Part shown: one piece after another, positions 15,762 through 23,886 of the stretch
Numbering within the stretch: the stretch's first letter is position 1
Layout: each line of letters starts with the position of its first letter
DNA from: JBNPEO01 sp050490315
GTDB lineage: Bacteria > Actinomycetota > Actinomycetes > Actinomycetales > Micrococcaceae
Reading direction: 5' to 3'
Length of the DNA stretch: 64,000 nt
Assembly (NCBI RefSeq): GCF_050490315.1
Contig: NZ_JBNPEO010000008.1
Span: 1-64,000, forward strand
Notes under the pieces: generated by a model
Database searches by the model: none
What the model was told of the DNA's origin: nothing
Seen by the model: only the letters and a program-made list of their open reading frames with translations
Translations under genes and position numbers: made by a program

Positions 15762-18611
15762 ATGTCTCCCGCTGCCCCCGTGTCCGCACCCGCAACGCCG
15801 TTCAACAAGGTTGATGAGGATCTTGCCGCCGAATTGCGTGCCGATGTCCGCCGCGTCTCCACACTCTTGGGTGAATCCTTGGTGCGTCAGCACGGCCCCG
15901 AGTTGCTGGCTTTGGTTGAACAAGTACGCCTTCTCACCAAAGAATCTAAGGAGGCTGGCCGGGGTGGCGCCGCGGCTACCGGGCCGTGGAGCGCGCACGA
16001 CGTCGCCGCCCAAGTCCGCGAACTCCTCGCCTCCCTGCCGCTTGAGCAGGCTACCGATCTGGTCCGCGCTTTTGCGTTCTACTTCCACTTGGCCAATGCA
16101 GCCGAACAGGTTCACCGCGTTCGCAGCCTGCGCACCCGGGCAGAAAAAGACGGCTGGCTGGCCCAAGCCGTAGCCGAGATCATTGAAAAAGCTGGTGCAA
16201 CAGTCCTGCAGGACGTGGTTAACGAACTCGACGTTCGCCCCATCTTTACGGCGCACCCCACCGAAGCTTCACGCCGCTCGGTGCTGGACAAAATCCGCAA
16301 ACTCTCTGATGTTTTGGCACAGCCCACGGTTGAAGGAACCTCCGCTCGCCGCCGCCAAGACCGTGAACTCGCCGAAATCATCGATCAGATGTGGCAGACC
16401 GACGAGCTGCGCCAAGTCCGGCCCACACCCATCGACGAGGCCCGTAACGCGATCTACTACCTTGGCAACATCCTTACCGACGCCATGCCGGAAGTTCTCA
16501 CCGAACTCACCGAACTGCTCGACGCCCACGGTGTAACGCTGCCCGCCCAAAACGCACCGATTCGCTTCGGTTCCTGGATTGGTGGAGACCGTGACGGTAA
16601 CCCCAACGTCACGGCCGACGTCACACGCGAAATTCTGCAGATCCAAAACCAGAACGCCGTACGGATCGGCATCTCGCTGCTGGACGACTTGATCTCTACA
16701 CTCTCCAACTCCACCGCCCTAGCCGGTGCCGAAGAAGAGCTGCTGGAGTCCATTCGGGTGGACTTGGCCAATCTGCCGGGCCTGGACAAACGCGTCCTTG
16801 AACTCAACGCACAAGAGCCTTACCGCTTGAAGCTGACCTGCATCAAGGCCAAGCTCATCAACACGGGGCGTCGTGTTGCGGCTGGGAAGTCACACGAACC
16901 CGGACGCGACTTTGCCTCCACCGCGGAAATGGTCTCCGAGCTGGAACTGATGGAGCGTTCACTCCGCAAGCACTCGGCGTCGTTGGTTGCGGACGGTGCC
17001 TTGGCGCGCGTCCGCCGCTCATTGGCTTCTTTTGGGCTGCACCTGGCCACTTTGGACATCCGCGAGCATGCCGATCACCACCATGACGCGGTTGGCCAGC
17101 TCTTTGATCGCTTGGGTGACCTGCCCAAGCCGTACGCTGAACTGTCCCGCGAAGAACGCCTCGAGCTACTCAGCGGGGAATTGTCCTCCCACCGTCCGCT
17201 CTCCGGGCACCCCATCCGTTTGGACGGTATTGCGGATAACACTTACAACGTTTTCCGTGTGATCCGGCAGTCACTGCGCACCTACGGTCCAGACGTGATC
17301 GAAACCTATATTGTCTCGATGACTCGCGGAGCCGACGACGTGCTGGCGCCAGCCGTGTTGGCACGCGAAGCAGGGCTGGTGGAGCTTCACGGCGAGACGC
17401 CGTACGCGAAGATCGGTTTTGCGCCGCTGCTGGAAACTGTTGACGAGCTGCGCGCATCGGCCGAAATTGTGGACCAGTTGCTCTCCGAGCCGGCCTACCG
17501 CGAACTAGTCCGGCTGCGTGGGAACGTGCAAGAAATTATGCTGGGCTACTCGGATTCCAACAAAGAATCCGGTGTGATGACCAGCCAGTGGGAAATCCAC
17601 AAAACCCAGCGCAAACTCCGGGACGTGGCTGCCAAACATGGTGTCCGGGTCCGTATGTTCCACGGCCGCGGTGGCTCCGTGGGCCGTGGTGGCGGACCCA
17701 CTTATGACGCCATCCTGGCTCAGCCCAACGGAGTACTTGAAGGCGAGATCAAGTTCACCGAACAGGGCGAGGTCATCTCTGACAAGTACTCCTTGCCTGA
17801 ACTGGCACGCGAGAACTTAGAGCTTTCCTTGGCTGCCGTGATGCAAGGTTCCGCCCTGCACCGCACCCCACGCACCTCTGAGGAGGAACGCGAACGTTAC
17901 GGGCACGTGATGGAAGTGATCTCTGACGCAGCCTTTGCCCAGTACCGCACCTTGATTGACGATCCCGATCTGCCCGCCTACTTCCTGGCATCCACCCCGG
18001 TGGAACAGCTAGGTGACCTTAACATTGGTTCGCGCCCGTCTAAGCGTCCCGATTCTGGCGCCGGTTTGGGTGGGCTCCGTGCCATCCCGTGGGTCTTCGG
18101 TTGGACGCAGTCTCGCCAGATTGTTCCAGGCTGGTTCGGCGTTGGTTCCGGGCTCAAGGCCGCCCGCGAGGCCGGCAATGAAGCGCAAATGAGTGAGATG
18201 TTGGAACGCTGGAACTTCTTCAGTTCGGTGCTCTCCAACGTTGAAATGACCCTCGCCAAAACGGACATGGACATTGCGGGGCACTATGTTGCTTCACTGG
18301 TTCCGGCCGAGCTGCACCATCTTTTTGACGTGATCCGTGCCGAATACGAGCTCACGGTGGCCGAAGTTCAGCACTTGACCGGTGAAAGCACTCTGCTGGA
18401 CGCGCAGCCCACCCTCAAGCGCTCACTCGAAATCCGTGACCAGTACCTTGACCCGATCAGCTACCTGCAAGTGGAACTCTTGCGCCGCGTGCGCGAAGGC
18501 TCTGACAAGGTTGCCGCTGGTGCTAGCGAACGCGAGATCGACGTAACGCTTCAGCGCGCCATGCTCTTGACCATCAACGGTGTGGCAGCCGGTCTGCGCA
18601 ACACCGGGTAG
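15762..18611 (+). CDS. ppc: Phosphoenolpyruvate carboxylase
   Basis: A full-length PEP carboxylase of 949 residues, making oxaloacetate from PEP and bicarbonate to refill the TCA cycle. All signature motifs are present in order: FTAHPTEASRRSVLDKI with the catalytic His, GSWIGGDRDGNPNVT, GYSDSNKESGVMTSQW, the FHGRGGSVGRGGGPTYDAI glycine loop and the C-terminal end AGLRNTG. ATG 15762 (MSPAAPV) is preferred over the in-frame upstream start at 15702, whose extra 20 residues do not fit the family. It is monocistronic as far as can be seen. Confidence 0.96.
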   Translation: MSPAAPVSAPATPFNKVDEDLAAELRADVRRVSTLLGESLVRQHGPELLALVEQVRLLTKESKEAGRGGAAATGPWSAHDVAAQVRELLASLPLEQATDLVRAFAFYFHLANAAEQVHRVRSLRTRAEKDGWLAQAVAEIIEKAGATVLQDVVNELDVRPIFTAHPTEASRRSVLDKIRKLSDVLAQPTVEGTSARRRQDRELAEIIDQMWQTDELRQVRPTPIDEARNAIYYLGNILTDAMPEVLTELTELLDAHGVTLPAQNAPIRFGSWIGGDRDGNPNVTADVTREILQIQNQNAVRIGISLLDDLISTLSNSTALAGAEEELLESIRVDLANLPGLDKRVLELNAQEPYRLKLTCIKAKLINTGRRVAAGKSHEPGRDFASTAEMVSELELMERSLRKHSASLVADGALARVRRSLASFGLHLATLDIREHADHHHDAVGQLFDRLGDLPKPYAELSREERLELLSGELSSHRPLSGHPIRLDGIADNTYNVFRVIRQSLRTYGPDVIETYIVSMTRGADDVLAPAVLAREAGLVELHGETPYAKIGFAPLLETVDELRASAEIVDQLLSEPAYRELVRLRGNVQEIMLGYSDSNKESGVMTSQWEIHKTQRKLRDVAAKHGVRVRMFHGRGGSVGRGGGPTYDAILAQPNGVLEGEIKFTEQGEVISDKYSLPELARENLELSLAAVMQGSALHRTPRTSEEERERYGHVMEVISDAAFAQYRTLIDDPDLPAYFLASTPVEQLGDLNIGSRPSKRPDSGAGLGGLRAIPWVFGWTQSRQIVPGWFGVGSGLKAAREAGNEAQMSEMLERWNFFSSVLSNVEMTLAKTDMDIAGHYVASLVPAELHHLFDVIRAEYELTVAEVQHLTGESTLLDAQPTLKRSLEIRDQYLDPISYLQVELLRRVREGSDKVAAGASEREIDVTLQRAMLLTINGVAAGLRNTG

Positions 18612-18641
18612 TTTGCGCGTTCGCTTGGTTAGGCTTGGGGG

Positions 18642-18947
18642 ATGCCTTCCTTCCGCACCACACTGACTATTGATGGCCTGCGCCCGGGCAACGCCCCGGA
18701 ATCGGTGATGGCCACTGCGGTTGAGGCGCTCGAATCCTGCCACCATGTTGAGGCGAATCAGCTGGACATTGTGCGTGGGGTTCCGCAACTGACCTTGCGT
18801 TTTTTGGTGGAGCCAACCGAGTACGACGCCGAGAATCGCCTTGCGCGAGAATCGGCGGCCTCGGTGCGGGACGCCGTCGACCGTGTTGCAGTGACGGGGC
18901 GTCAAACGGTGAGCCGCCGTGCGCGGGGTAAGTGGCTGGTGGTTTAG
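18642..18947 (+). CDS. Small conserved-looking hypothetical protein
   Basis: A 101-residue protein, start ATG 18642 with GGGGG directly upstream. The composition is mixed alpha/beta (FRTTLTIDGLRPGNAPESVM; SCHHVEANQLDIVRGVPQLT) with no membrane segment, signal peptide or known motif. It follows ppc by 30 bases and could be cotranscribed with it. Its stop overlaps the stop of the convergent DedA gene by four bases. I do not recognise the family. Confidence 0.55.
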   Translation: MPSFRTTLTIDGLRPGNAPESVMATAVEALESCHHVEANQLDIVRGVPQLTLRFLVEPTEYDAENRLARESAASVRDAVDRVAVTGRQTVSRRARGKWLVV

Positions 18948-19561
18948 TCTTCAGTGCCGGGCTCTACCACCGGGGAGCGGTTGCCGCGCCGTTTGGTGAT
19001 GATGAGGCCCAGCACTGCGCCCACGGCTAGGCCCACCCCCACGCCAATGAGTGAGCTCGCCCAAAAGGGTAGGCGGGTGGCGGAGCCCGTGAAATAACCC
19101 AGACCCACCAGCCAGGTGGCCCAGAGGACGGCGCCAATTGCTGCGCAAAAACTGAACCCCCGTGCTGTGACGTCGCCGATTCCAGCGGCAGCGGAACAAG
19201 CGAGCCTTCCGCCGGGCAAGAACCGGGCACCGATGATGGCCCCGTACGCCGAAGAACGGCCGGCCCGCTCGAGCGCCCGGTGAATTCCGCGGTGGACTCT
19301 GCGGCCCCAGCCCCAACGGTCCAAAACGCTACTGAGTTGGCGCCGGAACAGTTGAAAAACTAGAACATCGCCCAACCATGAACAAAGCGCCGCGATGGCA
19401 CCCAGTAGCCACGGGTTGATTCGTCCTTCGGCCGCGAGTGCACCGCCGGTGATCACCAGCATTTCGGAGGGGATGGGCGGGAAAATGGCATCACCGAGGA
19501 CCAGCGGAATACTCCACCAGTAGACTGCCGTGCCCCATGCTTCGGGGCTGCCAAAGATCAT
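18944..19561 (-). CDS. DedA/VTT-family membrane protein
   Basis: A 205-residue membrane protein with the DedA (VTT/SNARE-associated) layout: a re-entrant hydrophobic region near LGDAIFPPIPSEMLVITGGALA, and the conserved GARFLPGGRLACSAAAGIG block at about 115-135. Two further membrane helices precede a short basic tail (ITKRRGNRSP). DedA proteins move or flip polyprenyl phosphate or phospholipids and support membrane homeostasis. It starts at ATG 19561, 28 bases beyond the sulfatase stop codon, so both are on the minus strand and may share a transcript. Confidence 0.82.
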   Translation of the reverse strand: MIFGSPEAWGTAVYWWSIPLVLGDAIFPPIPSEMLVITGGALAAEGRINPWLLGAIAALCSWLGDVLVFQLFRRQLSSVLDRWGWGRRVHRGIHRALERAGRSSAYGAIIGARFLPGGRLACSAAAGIGDVTARGFSFCAAIGAVLWATWLVGLGYFTGSATRLPFWASSLIGVGVGLAVGAVLGLIITKRRGNRSPVVEPGTED

Positions 19562-19589
19562 GTGGCCAAGTTACCGTACCTGAGGATGG

Positions 19590-21107
19590 CTATTGGCTTG
19601 CCGCGATTTTTTCTCGTGTGTGACTGAGCATGCTCACCACAGGGGCGCCCGGAAAGAGCTGACCGTCGCGCACAAAGCCCTCTTCGCGGCCTACCAGGAC
19701 AGTGATGAGCCGCTGCCGCCACGCAGCCACGGTGGTTTGGTGTTCGGGTTCTTTGGCGAGATTTCGCTGCTCTTGAGGGTCCTGCGCTAGGTCAAAAAAC
19801 TGCTCAGTTCCCTTGCCAGAGCCCCAAATGTATTTCACCTTCCCATCGGTGAGCCAATGAATATTCTGGCCAAAATAGACGTGCTCGCCATGGAGGAATT
19901 CGCGCACAGGTGGCCGCTCCGGATCACTTGCGGCGCCCCGCAGCAGCGGGGCGAGGGATACGCCGTCGCACGTGTCCGGAACCGGCACCCCGGCGAGGTC
20001 AAGGAGCGTAGGCATCACGTCGCGCAGTTCCACAACGTCACTGACTACTGTGTGCTGCACTCGGCTGGCGGCGGCTTTCCTAGTGGCGTCCGCTGAGTCC
20101 GCGATGATCAGGGGGATTCGTGCGGAACCTTCATAGGGGAGGGCTTTGCGGAACATGTGGTGACCGCCCATCAGCTCGCCGTGGTCACTGGTAAATGCGA
20201 TAACGGTGTCCTCATCCAGGCCAAAGTCCGCTAGAGATTCACGGATCCGGTTGATCTGCAGGTCGATCTGCGTCATCAGCCCGTAGTAGCCGGCCCGGGC
20301 ACGGTGAACCACCTCGTTGGGCAGGTGCCCGTAAGCCGCCTGGTAGTCGCCGTCCTTGCGGAACTCATCCCAGTCATCTTCCCAATCACCCCCCACCGCT
20401 TTGTAGTCGGGGAGATTCAGGTACTGGTTGTACGCCCACGCTGGAGGATCGTACGGCGGGTGGGGCCGGTGGAAGGACAAGTACAGGAAAAACGGTTTGC
20501 TGGGATCACGCCGGTACATCCACTCCACAGCCTGTGTGCCCACCCAGCTTGTTGGATGCAGCCGCTCGTCCTTGTCCCACGGGCGCGCCATCACGGAATT
20601 GCAGTTCACGCCGTTATCGAAGTACTCCTCATCCGGTGCCACCCCGGGTTGACGCCGCAACCACGGAACGTAATCGTCAAAAAACGCGAACTGTTGTTTG
20701 AACTTCTTGCGGGCATAGTGCAGGTAGCCGTCATGCAGGACAACATCGTCAAAACCAAGCCGGGCCCGCTCCGGGTATACGTGCATTTTGCCGATGGCCT
20801 GGGTGTGATATCCGGCCTTTTTGAACTCGCCTTGAATGGTCACAGGGTGGGCGGCGTTGAAGTCGACACCCTCCTGATAGCCAACCCGGCCGTGCCGTTC
20901 CTGCGACTGCCCGGTGAAGAGGGCAACCCTAGCCGGAACACAGGTGGGCGTGGCGGAGTAGGCACGGTCAAAGCGCACACCTTCACGGGCCAGCTGGTCC
21001 AAGTGTGGCGTCTGAACGTGCGGGTGCCCGGCTGCGCCGAGGCAATCCCCACGCCATTCGTCGACACAAATGAGGATCACGTTTTTCTGCTTGGTGGGAC
21101 GATTCAC
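19590..21107 (-). CDS. Sulfatase (formylglycine-dependent, arylsulfatase type)
   Basis: A 505-residue sulfatase. The active-site motif CVPAR at 56-60 has the Cys that formylglycine-generating enzyme converts, giving the C-x-P-x-R signature. Metal ligands are visible in VILICVDEWRGD at 10-21 and FTSDHGELMGGHHMFRK in the second half. FLYLSFHRPHPPYDPP fits the choline-sulfatase/arylsulfatase A branch. There is no signal peptide, so it is probably cytoplasmic. The start is GTG 21107 with no strong ribosome site. No sulfate-ester transporter or maturase is nearby, so the substrate is open. Confidence 0.85.
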   Translation of the reverse strand: MNRPTKQKNVILICVDEWRGDCLGAAGHPHVQTPHLDQLAREGVRFDRAYSATPTCVPARVALFTGQSQERHGRVGYQEGVDFNAAHPVTIQGEFKKAGYHTQAIGKMHVYPERARLGFDDVVLHDGYLHYARKKFKQQFAFFDDYVPWLRRQPGVAPDEEYFDNGVNCNSVMARPWDKDERLHPTSWVGTQAVEWMYRRDPSKPFFLYLSFHRPHPPYDPPAWAYNQYLNLPDYKAVGGDWEDDWDEFRKDGDYQAAYGHLPNEVVHRARAGYYGLMTQIDLQINRIRESLADFGLDEDTVIAFTSDHGELMGGHHMFRKALPYEGSARIPLIIADSADATRKAAASRVQHTVVSDVVELRDVMPTLLDLAGVPVPDTCDGVSLAPLLRGAASDPERPPVREFLHGEHVYFGQNIHWLTDGKVKYIWGSGKGTEQFFDLAQDPQEQRNLAKEPEHQTTVAAWRQRLITVLVGREEGFVRDGQLFPGAPVVSMLSHTREKIAASQ

Positions 21108-21188
21108 CCACTAACCATGGCTGGTGGGATGAGCACTCGTCAATCCTTGTCCGCGACGACGGGGATGCACCGGCCTGCGTGGGACGGA

Positions 21189-22127
21189 CTATTTTGTAGG
21201 GGGAAACTCGCTCAACTGCAGTTCGCTCCGGTACTCCACCGGCTGCTTGCTGATCGGGTCAACAAAGTTGATCCCGCGGGCCAGGAGCTGGAGCGGTTTG
21301 GAGTAGTCGTCCGGAGCTTTGTCTAGCAAGTCAGGATAGAAAGCGTCATGCATAATTCCTAGACCCAGCGAGGTCATATGCACGCGCAGTTGGTGAGTTT
21401 TCCCGGTATGTGGCTCCAAACGGTAGAGGCCCCGCGCCGGTGACGTCCCGTCGTCGTGCGTGTCCATCAGCTCGATGCGAGTCTCGGTATTTGGCTCCCC
21501 ATCCACCACTTCGGCGAGCAGGTAGGTGCGTGACTTCACCATCCGGTTGCGGACCACCACCGGAAAATCGGGGGTGTTCAGGCCGCCGGCAGGTTTAATT
21601 GCGGCCACACACTCGTACTCTTTTTGCACCTGACGCTTCTCAAAAAGCACTTGGTACTTGCCGCGGGTATCCGGGTTTGTGGAAAACAGCAACACACCCG
21701 CCGTCATCCGATCCAGCCGGTGCATAGGGATCAGCTCGGGCAGATTCAGCTGATTCCGCAAGCGCACCAGCGCGGATTCCTGAATGTAAGTACCGCCCGG
21801 AGTTGTGGGCAAGAAATGCGGCTTATCCACCACCAGGAGGTGCTCATCCTGGTGCAAAATATTGATCTCCACCGGCATTCTGACCTCAGGCGGCAAGCTG
21901 CGGTAGTACCAAATGAAAGTGTGCGCGGTGAGCGGGGTGGTCCTGTCCAGAGGAACGCCGCCCTCGCCAACAATCTCCCCAGCATCAAAGCGGTCCGTGA
22001 TTCCCTGCGGGTCAATGTGCCCCCAGCGATGCATCATGTAATCCATCGCCGTCTCCCAGGGGCCCTCATGCGGAAGACGAAGGCGGGTCGCATTCACGCC
22101 GTCGCGCACGGGAAGTGGGGATTTCAT
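21189..22127 (-). CDS. RluA-type pseudouridine synthase
   Basis: A 312-residue pseudouridine synthase of the RluA/RluC/RluD superfamily. The catalytic block is MHRLDRMTAGVLLFS, with the invariant Asp. HQDEHLLVVDKPHFLPTTPGG and the later KTHQLRVHMTSLGLGIMHDA are further family motifs. The N-terminal 95 residues (NATRLRLPHEGPWETAMDYM) are typical of the actinobacterial subgroup and lack an S4 domain. Either ATG 22127 or the GTG at 22130 can start it. The target uridine in rRNA or tRNA cannot be deduced. Its 5' side faces repeat R5 and the divergent arsR promoter. Confidence 0.88.
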   Translation of the reverse strand: MKSPLPVRDGVNATRLRLPHEGPWETAMDYMMHRWGHIDPQGITDRFDAGEIVGEGGVPLDRTTPLTAHTFIWYYRSLPPEVRMPVEINILHQDEHLLVVDKPHFLPTTPGGTYIQESALVRLRNQLNLPELIPMHRLDRMTAGVLLFSTNPDTRGKYQVLFEKRQVQKEYECVAAIKPAGGLNTPDFPVVVRNRMVKSRTYLLAEVVDGEPNTETRIELMDTHDDGTSPARGLYRLEPHTGKTHQLRVHMTSLGLGIMHDAFYPDLLDKAPDDYSKPLQLLARGINFVDPISKQPVEYRSELQLSEFPPTK

Positions 22128-22140
22128 CACCGTTCAAGGG

Positions 22141-22209
22141 TACCCGCGCCCACCATCCGCCCATCCCACTCACCCCACCCCACCCCACCCCCACTCACCC
22201 CACCCCACC
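22141..22209. repeat. C-rich low-complexity tract
   Basis: Pyrimidine-rich run built from CACCC/CCACC units upstream of the pseudouridine synthase start. It directly abuts repeat R5. No coding or regulatory role is apparent. Confidence 0.6.
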
Positions 22210-22210
22210 T

Positions 22211-22287
22211 TTCGCCGAGGTCGGTGCTTAGCTCTGTTTTCCTAGGGAATTCACTAGGCATTCGACGCGATGCACCGACCTCGGCGA
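22211..22287. repeat. Dispersed palindromic repeat, copy R5
   Basis: Left arm TTCGCCGAGGTCGGTGCTTA, right arm ATGCACCGACCTCGGCGA, core CCTAGGGAATTCACTAGG. This is the only copy in a divergent intergenic region (between rluA-type and arsR), about 25 bases upstream of the arsR promoter. Confidence 0.85.
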
Positions 22288-22312
22288 GGGGGAGCCGGAG
22301 AGAAATACGGTC

Positions 22313-22342
22313 TTGACAAGAAAAGTTGTCGGTTGGCATACT
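22313..22342 (+). promoter_or_regulatory. Leaderless arsR promoter with overlapping operator
   Basis: -35 TTGACA (22313-22318), 18-base spacer, -10 CATACT (22337-22342), with the ATG at 22349 about seven bases beyond the -10. The mRNA is therefore probably leaderless. The inverted repeat GACAA-gaaaag-TTGTC (22315-22330) covers the -35 and spacer, as expected for autorepression. Confidence 0.7.
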
Positions 22343-22348
22343 TTTTCT

Positions 22349-22981
22349 ATGAAGGACATCGAAGTAATCGACAACCCAGCGGTCGCTGAAGCCTCGCTCG
22401 GGGCCATCCGCACGCGAATCCTTCAAGCGCTTGTTCAACCAGCCTCAGCCACCATGCTCGCAGGCACCTTGGAACTACCCCGCCAAAAAATCAACTACCA
22501 CCTCAAAGCACTCGAATCAGTGGGGCTCGTGGAACTTGTCCAAGAGCGACGCAAAGGAAATGTCACCGAGCGAATTGTTCAAGCCTCGGCGGCGTCCTAC
22601 GTCATTTCACCGGACGCGCTCGCAGCAATTTCGCCAGATCCGCACCGCTTTAGCGACAAGTTCTCGGCATTCTGGTTGCTGGCACTCGCCGCCAGGATGG
22701 TGACCGAATTAGGCAAACTCATCACGGGGGCAGCGGCCGCCAAACAGCCCCTCGCAACGTTCGCGATCGATGCCGACCTCAGCTTCAGCTCGGCTAAGGA
22801 TCGGGCCGCGTTCGCCGAAGAATTAGGGGTCACCGTCACGAAGCTCGTGGATAAATATCACGACGGCGGACGCACCCCAACAGCGCGTCCGCACCGTCTC
22901 GTCGTCGCGCTTCACCCAACCCTGAAGCCCACAAGGCACCAAGTAGAAACCACCTCAAAGACCACCAAGGAGCAAATGTGA
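22349..22981 (+). CDS. ArsR-family winged-helix regulator
   Basis: A 210-residue regulator. The first 85 residues are an ArsR-type winged helix (GAIRTRILQALVQPASATML, then ELPRQKINYHLKALESVGLVELVQERR). The C-terminal 110 residues are helical and probably sense a ligand or dimerise. ATG 22349 is preferred over the in-frame 22313 because a good promoter overlaps the latter. The stop overlaps the GTG of the SRPBCC gene by four bases. ArsR plus AHSA1-type pairs are common, the ArsR member repressing the pair. The inducer is unknown; there are no Cys clusters for metals. Confidence 0.8.
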   Translation: MKDIEVIDNPAVAEASLGAIRTRILQALVQPASATMLAGTLELPRQKINYHLKALESVGLVELVQERRKGNVTERIVQASAASYVISPDALAAISPDPHRFSDKFSAFWLLALAARMVTELGKLITGAAAAKQPLATFAIDADLSFSSAKDRAAFAEELGVTVTKLVDKYHDGGRTPTARPHRLVVALHPTLKPTRHQVETTSKTTKEQM

Positions 22982-23685
22982 GCGAGAACCGCGAGTTTGA
23001 AATTGTTGCCGATATTCAGGTGCCAGCCACCCCCGATCGTGTGTGGGAGGCCATCACCACTGGCACGCCTGCGTGGATGTTCCCCACCGATCAGTGGCCA
23101 GCCGAGTTCCCTGTCAACGAGCGGCCGAGCCACCTGATTTCCCGCATGGACGGACCTGATGGTTGGTTCAATCAGCTGGAGCACGTTATTGAGCCGTTGC
23201 CGGATGGGAGGGCTTCTATTCACTACGTGCACAGCGGAATTTTTGCCGACAATTGGGACCAGCAATACGACGGCGCTTCAAAGCACACCGCGTTCTATCT
23301 GCACACCTTGGGCCAATATTTGGAGCACTTCGATGGCAAGCCTGTGGTGTTCACCGACATTCAGGGGCCAGCTACCTCAGCCACGCCCGAAGCGTTTGAC
23401 CAGTTCAAGGGCGCATTGGGTATTGCCGATTCCGCTGTTGGGGACAAAGTCGATGTAATGCTCGACGGCGTTGGGCAGCTTTGCGGTGACGTGGACTTTG
23501 TGAACGAAAACTTCGTGGGAATCCGAACTCAGGATGCGCTGCTGCGATTCTTTGGCCGCAACTATTTTGGCGCAGTCGTGGGGATCACAGTGCACGACTT
23601 CAGCGCGCCGTCGGATCCGGCTGCCCGCTCTGAGGAAACGGCGGTCGCCTGGAGCACGTTCTTCGCGAGCGTCTACGGCGAGTAG
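22978..23685 (+). CDS. SRPBCC/AHSA1-like protein
   Basis: A 235-residue SRPBCC domain protein. The N-terminus EIVADIQVPATPDRVWEAI and the segment GTPAWMFPTDQWPAEFP fit the AHSA1 (activator of Hsp90 ATPase homologue 1-like) group. The C-terminal strand-helix ends AVAWSTFFASVYGE. The start is GTG 22978, overlapping the arsR stop (ATGTGA), so translation is coupled. Such proteins bind small hydrophobic ligands. The partner or substrate here is unknown, and regulation by the upstream ArsR is inferred. Confidence 0.8.
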   Translation: MSENREFEIVADIQVPATPDRVWEAITTGTPAWMFPTDQWPAEFPVNERPSHLISRMDGPDGWFNQLEHVIEPLPDGRASIHYVHSGIFADNWDQQYDGASKHTAFYLHTLGQYLEHFDGKPVVFTDIQGPATSATPEAFDQFKGALGIADSAVGDKVDVMLDGVGQLCGDVDFVNENFVGIRTQDALLRFFGRNYFGAVVGITVHDFSAPSDPAARSEETAVAWSTFFASVYGE

Positions 23686-23702
23686 CTCGCGTCCCGGGCT
23701 CC

Positions 23703-23759
23703 CTCACGCGTCCACCCTCACCTCACGCGTCCACCCTCACCTCACGCGTCCACCCTCAC
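23703..23759. repeat. Tandem repeat, 3 x 19 bp
   Basis: Three identical head-to-tail copies of CTCACGCGTCCACCCTCAC, followed directly by a partial copy and repeat R6. It lies 17 bases after the SRPBCC stop codon. Confidence 0.9.
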
Positions 23760-23763
23760 CTCA

Positions 23764-23836
23764 CGCCGAGGTCGGTGCACCGTGCCGTTCGCCTAGGCAA
23801 TTTCCTAAGAGAACGACGCTAAGCACCGACCTCGCG
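23764..23836. repeat. Dispersed palindromic repeat, copy R6
   Basis: Left arm CGCCGAGGTCGGTGCACCGT, right arm TAAGCACCGACCTCGCG, core CCTAGGCAATTTCCTAAG. It lies between the convergent SRPBCC and MocR genes and is followed by a GGGGAT-type G-rich tract (23,838-23,862). Confidence 0.85.
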
Positions 23837-23886
23837 GGATGGGGATGGGGATGGGGAAGGGGAAGTCGCGGGGAGGGCAGACTGGG

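Noticed and set aside
20304..21326. 340-codon plus-strand open frame
   Set aside because: It lies entirely antisense to the sulfatase gene and the end of the pseudouridine synthase, has no family features, and mirrors their codon pattern.
22211..22287. R5 as the arsR operator
   Set aside because: It is a member of the dispersed family found mostly at gene ends. The arsR promoter has its own palindrome downstream.
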